Source: Chloroflexia bacterium (lineage in GTDB: Bacteria; Chloroflexota; Chloroflexia; Thermomicrobiales; CFX8). From it: a DNA stretch of 6,282 nt. Where the stretch lies: the NCBI GenBank assembly GCA_013696045.1, contig JACCZH010000007.1, positions 1 through 6,282 of the forward strand, given 5' to 3'. Positions 6,213 to 6,282 of the stretch are shown one piece after another. The position numbers and the translations under genes were made by a program. Positions within the stretch are counted from its first letter, which is position 1. Every line of letters starts with the position of its first letter. The notes below the pieces were generated by a model. It was not told the DNA's origin, made no database searches, and saw nothing but the letters and a program-made list of their open reading frames with translations.

Positions 6213-6234
6213 GATGCCGGTCAGATGCCGGTCA
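6213..6234 (+). repeat. 11-bp tandem duplication upstream of a ribosome site
   Basis: GATGCCGGTCA occurs twice back to back (6213-6223, 6224-6234) in the 120-base divergent spacer between the carboxypeptidase gene and the next plus-strand gene. Its last base is the first base of the AAAGGAGG ribosome site. The unit is about one helical turn, so it could be a duplicated protein-binding site or a recent slippage duplication. The rest of the spacer (6127-6212) has the CACGTG palindrome at 6146-6151 but no convincing promoter. Confidence 0.7.
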
Positions 6235-6241
6235 AAGGAGG
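6234..6241 (+). promoter_or_regulatory. Ribosome binding site of the gene at the right edge
   Basis: AAAGGAGG, five bases before TTG 6247. It is the main evidence that a gene starts there. Confidence 0.6.
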
Positions 6242-6246
6242 TAGCT

Positions 6247-6282
6247 TTGAGGATTTACACCATTGAGCCTGAGCGATCAACG
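6247..6282 (+). CDS. Start of an unidentified gene cut by the window edge
   Basis: A TTG codon five bases after a near-perfect AAAGGAGG opens a frame reading MRIYTIEPERST to the window edge. The frames starting at the two nearby ATGs are unsupported; the one at 6225 closes at TGA after 13 codons. Twelve residues are too few to identify a family. The gene is divergent from the carboxypeptidase. Confidence 0.5.
   Translation, partial: MRIYTIEPERST

Noticed and set aside
6179..6215. TTGCAA and TACGAT as a promoter for the right-edge gene
   Set aside because: The spacing is 25 bases, far from 16-18, and both hexamers are imperfect.

Overview
The window is about 60% GC, densely coding, and looks like ordinary chromosome. 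The lineage cannot be fixed from 6.3 kb. RNase J, GTG/TTG starts, strong AGGAGG-type ribosome sites, a cytoplasmic-looking Asp-box propeller and a large M14 zinc carboxypeptidase would fit a Chloroflexota (Thermomicrobia-like) bacterium, but that is an inference from general gene content. I see no transposase, integrase, tRNA, rRNA or CRISPR array.

Layout. The left edge (1-486, minus) holds the N-terminal part of an RNase J gene, whose frame is broken at a run of five Gs close to the window edge. A 193-bp divergent spacer separates it from a tight two-gene pair on the plus strand. The first gene of the pair (680-1246) encodes six uninterrupted 15-residue repeats followed by a C-terminal membrane helix. 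The second (1265-1591) encodes a small protein with an N-terminal glycine-zipper membrane helix and a charged tail. Three further plus-strand genes follow, each after a gap of 80-110 bp: a class I SAM methyltransferase (1674-2477), an Asp-box/BNR beta-propeller protein (2587-3603) and an NADPH-dependent FMN reductase (3695-4285).

The plus-strand run meets a converging gene at a 152-bp spacer (4286-4437). This spacer contains a perfect 11-bp stem-loop and a small minus-strand reading frame that continues in phase after the neighbouring gene's stop. The converging gene (4438-6126, minus) is a complete M14 zinc carboxypeptidase with all expected metal and catalytic residues but no signal peptide. 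A 120-bp divergent spacer with an 11-bp tandem duplication leads into the first 12 codons of another plus-strand gene, cut by the right edge.

How the genes work together. Apart from the repeat-protein/glycine-zipper pair, whose 18-bp spacing argues for co-transcription, the genes do not form an obvious pathway. RNA decay, methylation, flavin reduction and peptide cleavage look like independent housekeeping or accessory functions. The membrane-anchored 15-mer repeat protein and its small partner are the least explained part of the window and the best candidate for something undescribed.
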